Below, in pieces: positions 46,425 to 57,752 of a DNA stretch of 64,000 nt (the first letter of the stretch is position 1; each line of letters begins with the position of its first letter). The notes beneath the pieces were generated by a model. It saw nothing but the letters and a program-made list of their open reading frames with translations, was not told the DNA's origin and searched no databases. Origin of the DNA: Albugo candida (Eukaryota > Oomycota > Peronosporomycetes > Albuginales > Albuginaceae); assembly GCA_905220665.1 (NCBI GenBank), contig CAJNAR010000011.1, forward strand, positions 62,001-126,000, read 5' to 3'. The translations under genes and the position numbers were made by a program.

Positions 46425-47144
46425 ATGTCAGGAAGCGGTAGGAAGTCACACTATCGCAAAAGTGTGACGCGACAAGTTTTAGATGAGTATCCAGAACCTC
46501 GAGACTCTGTCGACCAAGTCGTGTGTGTAGTAGCTTCTAGAGGAAGCAATATATTTGAGGTATTGTTGTAATGCTACTACATACAATTGTGAAGCAATAA
46601 CTCATTCTCAAAGGTTTTGCATACGAATGGACAAGTCTCACTCACCATGTTACCACAGAGATTTCACAAGCTGATTTGGATCAAACGAGGTGCGGTGATA
46701 GGACGACTACACTCCTTCGCTTAAAACTCTGATGCGCTGTTTAGGAAACTTTCTGATTGTCACTTTTGGCGATACAGAAGTCGACAACAAAGATGCAGTA
46801 AAGTCGATGGTATTGCACATTCTATACAAAGATCAAATCAAACACTTGAAGCGGAAGCAATTGTGGTACTGAAGCTTGATTGTGGATTGAAGTGGCAAGT
46901 TTAGGGAATGTGCACGTATAGGCCAAGCGAATTCTCTAATGTGGATTCAGGATGGCTGGATCGACAAAGACCACTCGAACCTCTCTCGAATGAGGCGAGT
47001 CATCTAAAAGACTTGGAAGCTCGAAGCACCGACTCCCGATCAATCACATTCACAGAGCCTTCGGATGCATTTTACATCAATTCCAATCGAAGAGTAGCTT
47101 GCAAGGACGACGAACATACTAATCATCATGAAATAGGAGACTAG
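46425..47144 (+). CDS. EIF1AD: eIF-1A domain protein EIF1AD
   Basis: An S1-like OB-fold protein related to eIF1A, involved in late 40S maturation in relatives. Exons 46425-46559, 46614-46689, 46745-46865 and 46922-47144 (introns 54-56 nt) give 184 aa. Start MSGSGRKSHYRKSVTRQVL; then VVCVVASRGSNIFEVLHTNG, LPQRFHKLIWIKRGNFLIVT, VLHILYKDQIKHLKRKQLWP and SEFSNV. The C-terminus contains FYINSNRR, which resembles the conserved FVNTNRR of the family. None of the exons exceeds 75 codons, so the gene is easily missed without splicing. Confidence 0.9.
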
Positions 47145-47215
47145 ATCCATCGAAACAACAAATATTTGATATCCAGTAAATGAAATCAGACCAAAGACTC
47201 CATTTCTTTGGATTT

Positions 47216-50200
47216 TTATGAGCTGACTCGATTACGCTCACTTCTCAAAATTACGAGAATTTCTTCCAAAAGCCTCATTTGCTGACGATTTAACATGACA
47301 TTTTCATGCGTGATCAGCCTCAATTCGTCCAAAGTCAAATGAAGAAGATAAATCATGCAGAAGATAACGAGAGTTCCAATTACATGGAAGATCTTCTGTG
47401 TAAGCATTTTGTAGCCGGCCAACGCAAAACCCGTCATTAACTCCCGATATGTCATCGAGCCTTCTGGCTTGGCATGTTTGGCTCTAATTGGTTGCGGGTC
47501 TACTTTTTTGGGAGAGATTTGCTTGGTCTGTGCAAGTTCTCGATCATTGTTCGCTGTCGTCCCAACTTTAGCCACTGCTTCAGCCGCTTCGGCCCAAACT
47601 TCTACAAATTCTTTAGCTTCGGACAAAACGGACGCCTCGATCTACAAATATGCCGCTGAGACGTCGCTGTACATTATCAGATCGTGAACGCACCTGCTTT
47701 TTTAGCCAGGTATTCTTATGCCAATGCACTCGAACACCCACTTTCATGCTTGTGAGATTATTGGCCAGAGCATCATACACCCATCGATTTTCCACCTGAA
47801 AGTAATCATGATACGGAACTGATTCTACTTTAGAGGTAATGCTGATAATCAAGCGCCTTCCTGGAATCCAATGAGCTCGATGACTTTGGACAGTTGGAAT
47901 TGAATTGGGGCCGATAATATACTTTTTGTTATGCAAATACGTGACCGTCCGCATCGCATGGAAAATCTCGGCTTCTAAATGGCTGTCTCGGAACGGTGCT
48001 CGATATGGATGATTGCCATGTTCCCACTCCCCAACTTTGACGTTCAACTCGTTTTCTTCGATCAAAGCACGGTTGTAAAAATCGTTCTCTTTGACCCAAA
48101 GGGTAGAGTACACAAACTCGAGACTACCACCATATTAAATATCAATCCAAATCTTGCAAGCTCGAAACGATGTACAAACCTGGCAAGGAGATTTCTTTCC
48201 GAGATCACCTTGTATTCATCCATAAGAGTATCTGCTTCCAATGGATCTGCATCCCATGTGCCTGAAAGAGCCTGGTTAGTAGAACTGAGCTCGCTTTGAA
48301 GTTTGCGATCCTCTTTTAGTGAATGGTCAAGTAGCATCTGATCTTGTATATCGCATTGAGCCGTACTTGGAGAATTCCTTTCTGCCATAACAGCGGCCGT
48401 TCCTGTCGTGATCGTGTAGAGTAGCTGTATATGATTGAAGCATTCATCCCTTGTATGCAAATATCACGTTACTATTTCATTGACACACTACAAAGGATAC
48501 GAACCGAAAAACGAAAGACGCAAAGAAAGCCTTCTGGTCATCCTTTGTGAAAATCTGTTCACTGATATGAGAACACTGTAATTATGAGATGGAGATTTCA
48601 TACCTCAATAGCGTTTGGCACAATGATCGCCGTATTTTTCTTTTCCACAGATTTGATTTCCAAATATGAGATGACCTGCGAGCATTCGTTTAAGAACAAA
48701 GAGGAGACCCTGATGCTGAAGTTGACGTACAAAGTGAGCGTCTCGCCATCCACTGAAGCAGATGTGATCCTTGGTCAAATACATTCGCCCATGGCACGGG
48801 AAGTTTCCAAGATATAAGGCACATGAGTAGCTATCCAGAACTTGTTCAGGTGCAGCCAGCTTTGAGAAAGAATTAGAAACGAAACGAGTAAAGGATGAAA
48901 GAAGAGCTTACATGGAATCTTTTTTGAACATCGAGTGCTGCGATACCCTTCAGCTCATAATCGGTACCCCGGGAGATGTTGTCGAGATAGGTGTCTGCCT
49001 CCAAACTTGGCTTTCTCGTGTAGCTACTTTCTGTGTGAATCGGATCTTTGACGGCTGCATCATCAAGTCCTGCCTCATTTTTAGCTTGCAAACTCGTTTG
49101 ATCTTCTTCCAATTTTGTATTTAACGAGTCGCGGCCATCTCGATATTCCTTCAGACAATCCCTCATAAGCGCATTGTCACACAACGATGCCACGATTCGT
49201 CCATCGAGATTGCTTGGTACTAGAAGATTTTCAGTACTTTTTTCTGAGAGAACTCGTTTCAAGTTTTCTATGAATGTTGTCAGCACAAAAATGTATCTTT
49301 CCGAGAAATCCTCATACGCATTGGCAAAGGACATTTGTATGCACGTCACAATCTAGACAGCCATTTTCAAGTGAATAAAGTGGAGTTAGGAGCTACACAC
49401 TTGCCTGATAACAGTGTTCCTCATTGCTATGGGCTTTCCGTGTAAGTCGATTGATTTCCTACGAAAACATTAGATCAACATGAACACACTTGGTGTCAAG
49501 CCAGCCAAACCTGTGAGGTTCTTTGTTCTTTTGTGATGAAATTCTTCTTTGTAGTGAGTACTTGTTGTTGTAAAAGGGCAACGTCACCAGCTAAAGAGCA
49601 CAAGTCCTTTGACGTGCGCTTATCATCCGATGGAATCATTTTCCTTTCTCGATTAAGAAAATACTCGAGTACTTTTGTGATATCAGAAGCCGATGGAGAG
49701 GATGAGAGCTCAAGATCCTCTAAGCTCAGGGATGATTTCAGTACAGGGACAAAATCCTGAGTGGTTGATTTCCTTCGTTCACGCAATGCTTTATATTGTC
49801 CAATCTCCTGACTGATCTCTCGATGAAGTTTATCCAGGGCAGTTTCCAGTGAGCAAGCCTCATTGCTATAATCATGTTTCGAATTGACAAGATCCCAGAT
49901 AATCGATTCTGATAAAGTGAGCCGGAAATCCTGAACATATGAAGAGGTTGATATCACGGAAGAACTTCAATTCAGCTATAGATCCTACCATTAGTACCTC
50001 CCTCCAGCCTCGTAAATAGGACAAAACGAGACCATTCAAGCCTGACTGATACTGGTCTTTTGGCCATCTGGGTGCAGCAGACTCGCTAGAGCGTGAACTG
50101 GATAAAAGTGTGCGATTCACAGTGTCGTTTGGTGAGTCATTAGAGCCATACATCGGGTGTGACATCTTCTCGGCAACATCATCCAACGATTTGCTGCTTC

Positions 50201-51516
50201 GAGTATTTACAGCATTACACTGCCTCAAGGTGTTAAGAAGTAATTCAAGTTGGCCTCTACTCTGCACTGAAAGCTGTTGCGCCTGCTGAATGCTCCAAAG
50301 AAGAGCATTCGTGCACAAGTCCAATTGCTGCTCATCTTCCACTAGCTGTTGAAGATTGTTGTCATCCTCTTTATCATTCTGTGTCGACTCATATGATTTC
50401 GGTCGGGTTGAGGTGTGAATAGTGTCAGAATCTGATTCAGTATCAAGGTTATAATGCACGCCTTCGCGAATTTCCTTCAGCAAATGATTACTGATAATGG
50501 CCACTTGTTCCTTTATTTGGATAGCTTGCTTCAGGACGTCCTGACTGTTTGGCAAAAAAATATTTTCCATAAATTCTTGATTCTCTTTCTTCAGATTATT
50601 GAAAGACGTATTCTTTCGTTGGAAGTCAAAGTTGAGAGCAGATAATTCTGAATTAAAAAATTGCACCGACTGCAAATAATTTTTTTCAGCCATCAGAACG
50701 TTCTGGATAAGCTTATCCACTTCCTCCTCTTGCTTCTTTGTCGCGCTTTTTGCAGCATTTTTCGACAAGGAAGCTACTTGTTCTCCACTATTCATCTCGA
50801 AAGTGGCTTTGTCGGACGAATGGAATGGGCCGACGATCTCTACCGATGAATTTTCGTCTGTGCTGACGCCCGCAGAGACAGAATGATTCGATTTCATGTC
50901 TAGGAAATGCGTCAAATCGGAGCAAGCCCGATCATATTCTACTTTTGCATCTTTGACCGACGATCGTATCTGTTTGATAAAATCTTGCAGTGCCTTGATC
51001 TCTATTAGAAACAGCTGTCTATAGTTGAAGTCAGCCATTCTGGCTCAAGTAAAGCCTTACTTACCAGCTAAAAGACAGAATAAGTGATGTTTTTGGTGTT
51101 TTTTGAAATCTAAGATTCTTTTTCTCAAGTCATCATGATAGTCCTGTGAGACAAATGATACGGTTGACGCCAAAGAATTGAATAGATGATTCAGTTCGGT
51201 CCACGATGGCATGAAACGTGGACTCCATTCTAGAGTGGCCAACTCCCTACAACGTAAATTGTTAACGTCATTATTCATACCCTTTGTTGCAGTTTTACTT
51301 GAAAATCTTGCTAAAGCTTGCTCCTTGATCTGCGTGGATTTCGAGATGCTCACACACATAATCTGAAATGAGAAGACAATGGCTTAGTTCTACGCTGGCT
51401 TTGGAATTCAATAATTTTAAGGAATCAATCGTGTCGATCGTAGCGGTATGAAATGGTTTATCTTCAATCGCAGACGATGGTAGAGGATCGATGCTCGATG
51501 AGGCTAGATTTTTCAT
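47216..51516 (-). CDS. BAR-GRAM-VASt membrane-anchored lipid-transfer protein (Lam/Ltc/Aster-like)
   Basis: Minus-strand exons read as one gene. The N-terminus (MKNLASSSIDPLPSSAIEDK, 51516) opens a long BAR-like helical region: LNSKASVELSHCLLISDYVC, SPRFMPSWTELNHLFNSLAS, ALQDFIKQIRSSVKDAKVEY and further coiled coils to about 48900. A GRAM domain follows (FPCHGRMYLTKDHICFS about 48780; IKSVEKKNTAIIVPNAIE about 48620). Next comes a VASt domain (FRDSHLEAEIFHAMRTVTYL, VPYHDYFQVENRWVYDAL, VGVRVHWHKNTWLKKQVRS; 48000-47690), then a C-terminal transmembrane helix (FHVIGTLVIFCMIYLLH, about 47360). This order matches sterol-transfer proteins at ER contact sites. Exon borders are only partly resolved and two adjacent genes cannot be fully excluded. 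Confidence 0.75.
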
Positions 51517-51615
51517 TATTATATCATAATCTAATCGAGTATAATTCAGTAAATTATATGGGTTCCACAGTAAACAAGCACAAAAAACAAGCGATAATAA
51601 TGTCTTGTAATGAAA

Positions 51616-54478
51616 TCAGTTGTCCGATGCACAAAGTCGGGGATCATTGTGCAAGCGTCGATCCATCTCCGCATACTTGTGCAGTGCATTTTCTTCGTGC
51701 TTTGCAAGCCGCTGCTCCAGTATCTGAATTCGAAACATTGTTTCGGTGCAGTATTGCTTGTATTCCTCATCTTTGACCTCATCGTGATCTCTTTGGCTAC
51801 GTTGAAATACAGCTTGTCGCTTCGCAAGTTGCATGTTCTCGTTATCGATTCTACTCTGGATGATGTTTGCTCGCTCCAGAAGCCTCTCTTTCAAATTCTT
51901 TAGACACGTATCCCGCACGCCTTGTGAAGTCTCTTTGGAAAGTCCATCCTCGGTGAATTGAACACCCTGGAGGAATGGAGAGAGATAGTCAACTTCTTGC
52001 ATAGTCTACGATGGAATTAAAAGGATGGTTAATATACAATCAAATACAACGAAACATGACATTACATCGCTTTCAGCTTCGTTTGTATCTTCTTTTATGA
52101 GATTGGACTGGTCGGAATAGACTTTGCTGAAAACATCCATCTCGAGCGTGATTTCTGCTTCCTCCTTTTTGCGAGTTTTGATAATCTCCTGACTTTCGAG
52201 TGCAGACTGGCGTACAGCGATAAAGCATTCTTTCTCTTTCTAAATGTCACTGAAATTCAGACTAGGAACATATGAAGCAGTAGCAATTATAGCGGCGCAC
52301 CATTTTCTGAGATGCTGATTCAGTTTCTAAAATCGAAGCTTTTGGTCTTTTATCGGTCGGATCTGCCAAAACGACTTCAACCGCAAGATTTGGATTTTTG
52401 AAGTATGTTCGAGATCCTGCGGTTATTTTTCCATCCCGATAATGGTACGAGACAATTATGATTCCTTTCTGCACATTGAACACTCGCTTCCGAATATCCT
52501 CGTTGGCTTCAATGTCTGGATTCCTCGCATACTTTTCAACCATTTTCGTGATAAAAAGCTCTCCACTTGAGCCTTCTGAGAGTATGTATGGATTTTTCCA
52601 GTCGACCTTATCACTCTCTTTGGCGAATTTTGCAGATCGGCGTATCAGGAAATCATCACGTTGTTCATACCATTCAATATATTTCTTTTGAAAGAGCTCG
52701 ACCCGCTTCACGAGACCATCCATCCTCGATTTTCTGTAATAATACATCTCCCGACGAGAACCTGCCCATTCTAAACGAGATTTGAGTGCGTCAGGACGGG
52801 CAGGGCAAAAATATTCTTCATAACGATTCTCCAGTTGAAAACGTCGGCGTAAAAGTAATTTATCTTTGCGGTTTTTGAAGTACTCACGTATTTCATATGC
52901 TAGAAAGCAGCTTTTATCGTAGTATATCGATAATCTGGTTACGATTCCCTGTTCGTGTGTGTTCTCGGTGAACTCATCTAGCTTTGAGTGATCAAAAAGG
53001 GTGACTTGTCGATAATCTTTAACAAATATAGTGTTGTAGGCTTTTCGATCGATCTCTAGTGGCTGAACCCATGAACATGGGACTTCAAGAAAAACAATAT
53101 CATTGCTACTTTCGGATGCTACGGTGACGGCTTCCGTTTCTTTGGCCTCATTATTACTGGTTTGAGAACGATCCTGATGTAATGTATCATCCTTTCCCAA
53201 ATCGAAATTTGAGGCAGAAAGAAATACATACTCCCAGTCTTTGACGTTTGTGAGCTCGTACAAGGTTGTCTCAACAGGTTCTATCTGCATATTGACCCAA
53301 TAATTTCTATCGTTCCATATACTCTCTATCACGTAGTATGGCGCACTGTTGATTGAATATGAGCGACCTATAGATGGCTCGATAAAGAAATGTTCAGCTA
53401 TATCACGCTTTCCTGCTCGAACTAATACCCAGGCATGCTCACGCTGCATGAGTTGTGGATCAGCGCTATCTGCCTCACTAATTCTCGTATTTTGGATATC
53501 ATCTAAATCCCTTTTATATAGCACTCTCTGATCCTCTGTAAACATTTTACTCTTCTTGCTCATGTATTCGACCGTACCATCAACAATGGAAGCGATTTCC
53601 AGCTCACAAAAATCTTTACTGCAACCCAAGCGTTGATCCATTGCAAGTTTTGGAAATGGATTTTTGCTCTGATTCTTCAGGCAAATGTGTTTTTGGGCAA
53701 TACCTCGCACAACGTATGCATCGTACCCCGCACCGATCAGAAATGATGCCAAAAGCGTCGCCAATTCATAACTATCCCCCACCTTATATTTTAAGGTGTA
53801 AGCTGGTGATGGGAGGATCTGTGGTGGTAAGCGCGCATCCGCGAGAGGCTCGTACTGTATCATCCCAGAAATGAATAGCGCTAGAGCGTTCCAGTCATAT
53901 ACTTCTGCATAGGGCAATAATGTTGGCCGTATAGTCGTACACACAAACTTTTTGATTCCTCTCTATGCCAAAAGCGTCGCCAATTCATAACTATCCCCCA
54001 CCTTATATTTTAAGGTGTAAGCTGGTGATGGGAGGATCTGTGGTGGTAAGCGCGCATCCGCGAGAGGCTCGTACTGTATCATCCCAGAAATGAATAGCGC
54101 TAGAGCGTTCCAGTCATATACTTCTGCATAGGGCAATAATGTTGGCCGTATAGTCGTACACACAAACTTTTTGATTCCTCTCTCGTTTAGAGGACACATG
54201 TACAGCGATTTTCTTGATGGATACATTTGCTCAAAATGGCCACAAAACTGATTCACGTATTCAAGGCACAGCTGCTCTTTGAGTGTGTTAGTTTTATAAG
54301 TCTCCGGAACGTCATCCAGCAGATCATTTTCAAGTCTATGTAATTTTGCATTCACAACACCTTCAAACGTGAACTGCTTTTCTGAATTGCTTTGCTCTAA
54401 CATGAAGTAAGTTTTCAAGCTCTCTTTGAACTTCTTCGTGTCGTCACATTCCTCTTTAGCTTCTGCTTGTTGCAACAT
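51616..54478 (-). CDS. DRC7: Dynein regulatory complex subunit 7 (DRC7/CCDC135), interrupted by a tandem duplication
   Basis: Nexin-dynein regulatory complex protein of axonemes. Exons 54478-52301, 52239-52066 and 52005-51616. Family blocks: LKEQLCLEYVNQFCGHFEQM, IRPTLLPYAEVYDWNALALF, YKVGDSYELATLLASFLIGA, GYDAYVVRGIA, HAWVLVRAGKRDIAEHFFIE, WNDRNYWVNMQIEP, RMDGLVKRVELFQKKYIEWY, and C-terminal MFRIQILEQRLAKHEENALH then NDPRLCASDN. Exon 1 contains an exact 219-bp tandem duplication (53746-53964 and 53965-54183). The duplication keeps the frame, but the junction reads GCA-TAG, a premature stop. Without one copy the protein would be 840 aa, near the usual length. As given, the ORF is split. Confidence 0.88.
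53746..54183. repeat. Exact 219-bp tandem duplication within DRC7
   Basis: Bases 53746-53964 and 53965-54183 are identical as far as I can compare by eye. 219 is 73 codons. The duplicated segment encodes the block from RGIKKFVCTTIRP to ELATLLA. The lack of any difference means it is very recent or an assembly error. Confidence 0.92.
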
Positions 54479-54695
54479 TAGATTTTTTATAAGAATAGCT
54501 CACGACGAAAGGGCGCAATTTTAGATTTCTAGAAACGTGCATAGGTTTGTGGCTTTGTCGTCATCGTTCAGCGAGCTTTCATATACATAAAGTTTTCGTA
54601 GAGCATCCGCATTTATTGGAACTCAGTTGAGATTCATGGTAGCTGGCGTTTCCTTTCTATTGCATTGTAGTAGAGCCATCTAAGCAGCACTAAAA
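54479..54695. promoter_or_regulatory. Shared intergenic region of two axonemal genes
   Basis: 217 bp separate the divergent starts of DRC7 (54478, minus) and the dynein tail gene (54696, plus). Both encode axoneme parts, so co-expression from a bidirectional promoter at flagellar assembly is a reasonable inference. No defined motif is assigned. Confidence 0.45.
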
Positions 54696-57600
54696 ATGAA
54701 CTTGAGAGCTGGATCTGATATCAGACCGCCAGATTGGTGTTCAGGTAATATTTTTCAAAAATCACCAAGCAAGGTACCTGCTCGGATGGCTAGGATAAAA
54801 ATGCTTCAGTCTTCAATCAACGCAAAGAGTTATACAGGAATGAGCAGTGATACCACTCTGAGTCGAAATCAAATTAGGTCGGAAGAATTGTCGGATAGAT
54901 TATCGACTGGAGAGGATTTAAGGGAGCTATTAGGTCCTCTAGGAAGCCTTCGAGGGTCCAGATCTGCATTTCAGGATGCACTAATTGCTGATGACGGCCC
55001 GGTCATACTCGATGATAGGTACTACCGCCGAAACAGTGATCGTATTGCGGCAAATTATACACCTACTGCAAAGGCATTGAATCTAGACATGATATCCGCT
55101 TTAATAAGAAGGGAAGCCATGTATCCCAAACAGTCCAGATCCCGCGAAAGCAAGCGTACTACCTCGCTAGGGCTGAAAGGTCAAAGTCGTGAAATGTTGA
55201 AAGTCGGTCCAGCATCACAGTCACAAGACCGCGATACAAACAGAAATTCTCGCGGTAAAGAAATTTCGACCGTCACGTCACCACCTATGAACTGTGAGAA
55301 TGAGCTGAAACTGTATAATGATACCATGAGAGCTTATCGACAACACCTGAACAATTACGTTATTCGAGCGCGGAAAAGCAAACTGACAAACTGCATACCG
55401 CAGAGCATTCTAAACAAAGTGAAAATTCCAATTGCTTACCAATTTGATCGAAATCGAGATGTGTTGGAGTCGGTAAATGATCTAATGATCAATCACTTGT
55501 TCCAAGACGTTTTTGCGGATTACTTCGAAGCAGCAGCCCATTCGATGTTAAACTATGATATTATGGACGTCTCAAAAGGTCTACAGATGAATATTAGTGC
55601 TTTTTATCTGAAAGCAAAGCAAAAGTGGTGGTACGATGAACGTTATTCATCTCATGACTGGAAGATTTTACGGAAGACTGGAATTTGTCATGAAGAAGTA
55701 CAAATTGCACGCGAGAATATGGTGCAAAAGCTTTACTCGATACACCCAGTGTTGTTGGCTCTACAAGAGCAATGGCTAACAGAAGAGTTACCGAGAGAAT
55801 GGAGTCTCAAATTACATATCGATAAATATTCGCAAGATGTGAGACTCTCAAATGGTGGTTTAGATTCCAGAGTCAGTGGTAAGCGGTTGACCGCCTCAAG
55901 TGTGCTGTTTGTAAATTTCTTAGATGAGGAATTTCTCACAGCCAATCCAAAAACTTTTCAGCAATTTGTGGAGATATTTGCCGAAAGAATTGATGTGGCC
56001 AGAGATTTTGTTTCCAACTTTTGGCTAAAACAAACAGCCGAACGTCTTAAGCAGTGTATACATCAATTTGTAACTGTACCACCGCAAGGTAAAGCACCAC
56101 AAGCATTTAACGATAGACAATATAGGAATCCTGAAGCGTGCAAAAGCAAGATTTTTTCACCGATTTCATGCATCACTCCCGATTCAAAATCTTTATATTC
56201 AGAGCTTTTGGACTCCATAGCCATTCTTATGTCCAGAAATATCCGTGAAAACGTACAGGCTTCGATCCAGGCATTTCTTTACTACTTTGAGCAATTCCTT
56301 GATCCAGAGTATCAAGGAGAAGCCGCTTTGCTCCTTTCTGTGGAACTTGACGCAAAACTTGTTGGCAGGGGAAAAGAATTTTGTAATGCCGATCAATTGA
56401 GCTGCTTTGTCATTGAACCCAGTTTACAGATGTTGCAAGATGAAATACGAAATTGTATTTGCATGATCGTTCGTCTAGCTCACGATTTACCTCGAATTGA
56501 TGATCGAGTGTTACCATCAGCAGGTATTCCGCGAAATGTCTTTCTTGGCCCATGCACAATGCAAGTCGACGATGATATCGTCGAGAATGCAATAATGCGA
56601 ATATCCGACATCTTTACTCAGCAAATGCATCAATTCGACAGAGTTTTGACAAATCTCCATGGCAGCAACATGCTCTTTGACGGATCGTATGAGGCAAAAG
56701 CTGCTCAGTTGCTAGATGAACTTGACGAAGTTAAAGCATCAACCCTACAGTCCTTATATATGGCAGATTGTGAACTGAAGCAGCTTGCAAATTTATCAGC
56801 AGATTTTGATTCCAAAACCCACGACAAGTACACATTTGGCATTTTTGCTATCTCCTGTGTAGACGTAAAGCAAAAGATCTTATCTGCAGCACGGGATTAT
56901 ACAAAACGAATACTTGCAAAACTGGCAGCCGATAATAGTGCGGAAATGAATAGATTATCACAAGAATTCGATGAGATCGCACAGAAGCTGGTATTAGAGC
57001 CCGTTGACTTTGATGAACTCAACGCTCTGGTCGGCTACTATGATCAGAGCCAAAACGCCATTCAATGTTTAGTTTCCAGATTCTACGATGACATCTGCCG
57101 GAGGATATATTTCTTAGAATGCCACGATTATGTGCTTTCCAGAGAAGACATTCATTCTTTCCTCAATCTCCACCGGTGGCCTGAAGGTATCAGAGCTTTT
57201 CAGAGAAAAAGCATGGAGATGCAGGCGAGGCGAAAGCATGAACTTGAGATTATCATGGAAGAGAGAAATGCACAACTCAGCTCGCATTGTCTAACTTTAC
57301 AACATCGCATTGAGAAAATGCGAGAATATAACAACCTAAATGACGCCTCAACATATCTCAAGCGGATAAGTGCGATGGAAAAGCTAATCAATGAAGTAGA
57401 ACTTGAGGCAGACACTATCCGGCAACAAGGAAGTTTCTTGACAGATGATACAAATTATAACCCACAATCTCTTATCGTAGGTCTTAAACAAATCTTAGCA
57501 CCGATAGCAAAGTTGTGGAGCACAGTATCAGAAGCATTGGCCTTCATCCAGTCGAGTCGCGAAGCACGACTTCGTACAGCTCACGCGGATGACAATCAGC

Positions 57601-57752
57601 AGCATTGTATGGAGTATAAAAATAAACTAGTGAATATCATGGATGAGTTTCAGAAACATGAAGTCCATGCAACCGGTGTGTCTGTTGCACATGATCTAAT
57701 GGGAATGCTTGATGAAGCGATGGAGAGTGTCACTGGTAGAGTACCAAACTAG
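54696..57752 (+). CDS. Axonemal dynein heavy chain tail, no motor domain (DNAH3/7/12-like)
   Basis: A single 1018-codon ORF. After a basic, low-complexity N-terminus (residues 1-190) it follows the tail region of single-headed inner-arm dyneins: NIRENVQASIQAFLYYFEQF (about 510), SCFVIEPSLQMLQDEIRNCI, GIFAISCVDVKQKILSAARD (about 710), LAKLAADNSAEMNRLSQEFD, EIAQKLVLEPVDFDELNAL, YVLSREDIHSFLNLHRWPEG and the coiled coil ISAMEKLINEVELEADTIRQ. It ends at LWSTVSEALAFIQ plus about 65 unrelated residues. That is before the linker and all AAA+ modules; full heavy chains run to about 4000 residues. No motor-coding frame exists in the next 6 kb. It may be a tail-only paralogue or a truncated gene kept open. 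Confidence 0.8.
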   Translation: MNLRAGSDIRPPDWCSGNIFQKSPSKVPARMARIKMLQSSINAKSYTGMSSDTTLSRNQIRSEELSDRLSTGEDLRELLGPLGSLRGSRSAFQDALIADDGPVILDDRYYRRNSDRIAANYTPTAKALNLDMISALIRREAMYPKQSRSRESKRTTSLGLKGQSREMLKVGPASQSQDRDTNRNSRGKEISTVTSPPMNCENELKLYNDTMRAYRQHLNNYVIRARKSKLTNCIPQSILNKVKIPIAYQFDRNRDVLESVNDLMINHLFQDVFADYFEAAAHSMLNYDIMDVSKGLQMNISAFYLKAKQKWWYDERYSSHDWKILRKTGICHEEVQIARENMVQKLYSIHPVLLALQEQWLTEELPREWSLKLHIDKYSQDVRLSNGGLDSRVSGKRLTASSVLFVNFLDEEFLTANPKTFQQFVEIFAERIDVARDFVSNFWLKQTAERLKQCIHQFVTVPPQGKAPQAFNDRQYRNPEACKSKIFSPISCITPDSKSLYSELLDSIAILMSRNIRENVQASIQAFLYYFEQFLDPEYQGEAALLLSVELDAKLVGRGKEFCNADQLSCFVIEPSLQMLQDEIRNCICMIVRLAHDLPRIDDRVLPSAGIPRNVFLGPCTMQVDDDIVENAIMRISDIFTQQMHQFDRVLTNLHGSNMLFDGSYEAKAAQLLDELDEVKASTLQSLYMADCELKQLANLSADFDSKTHDKYTFGIFAISCVDVKQKILSAARDYTKRILAKLAADNSAEMNRLSQEFDEIAQKLVLEPVDFDELNALVGYYDQSQNAIQCLVSRFYDDICRRIYFLECHDYVLSREDIHSFLNLHRWPEGIRAFQRKSMEMQARRKHELEIIMEERNAQLSSHCLTLQHRIEKMREYNNLNDASTYLKRISAMEKLINEVELEADTIRQQGSFLTDDTNYNPQSLIVGLKQILAPIAKLWSTVSEALAFIQSSREARLRTAHADDNQQHCMEYKNKLVNIMDEFQKHEVHATGVSVAHDLMGMLDEAMESVTGRVPN

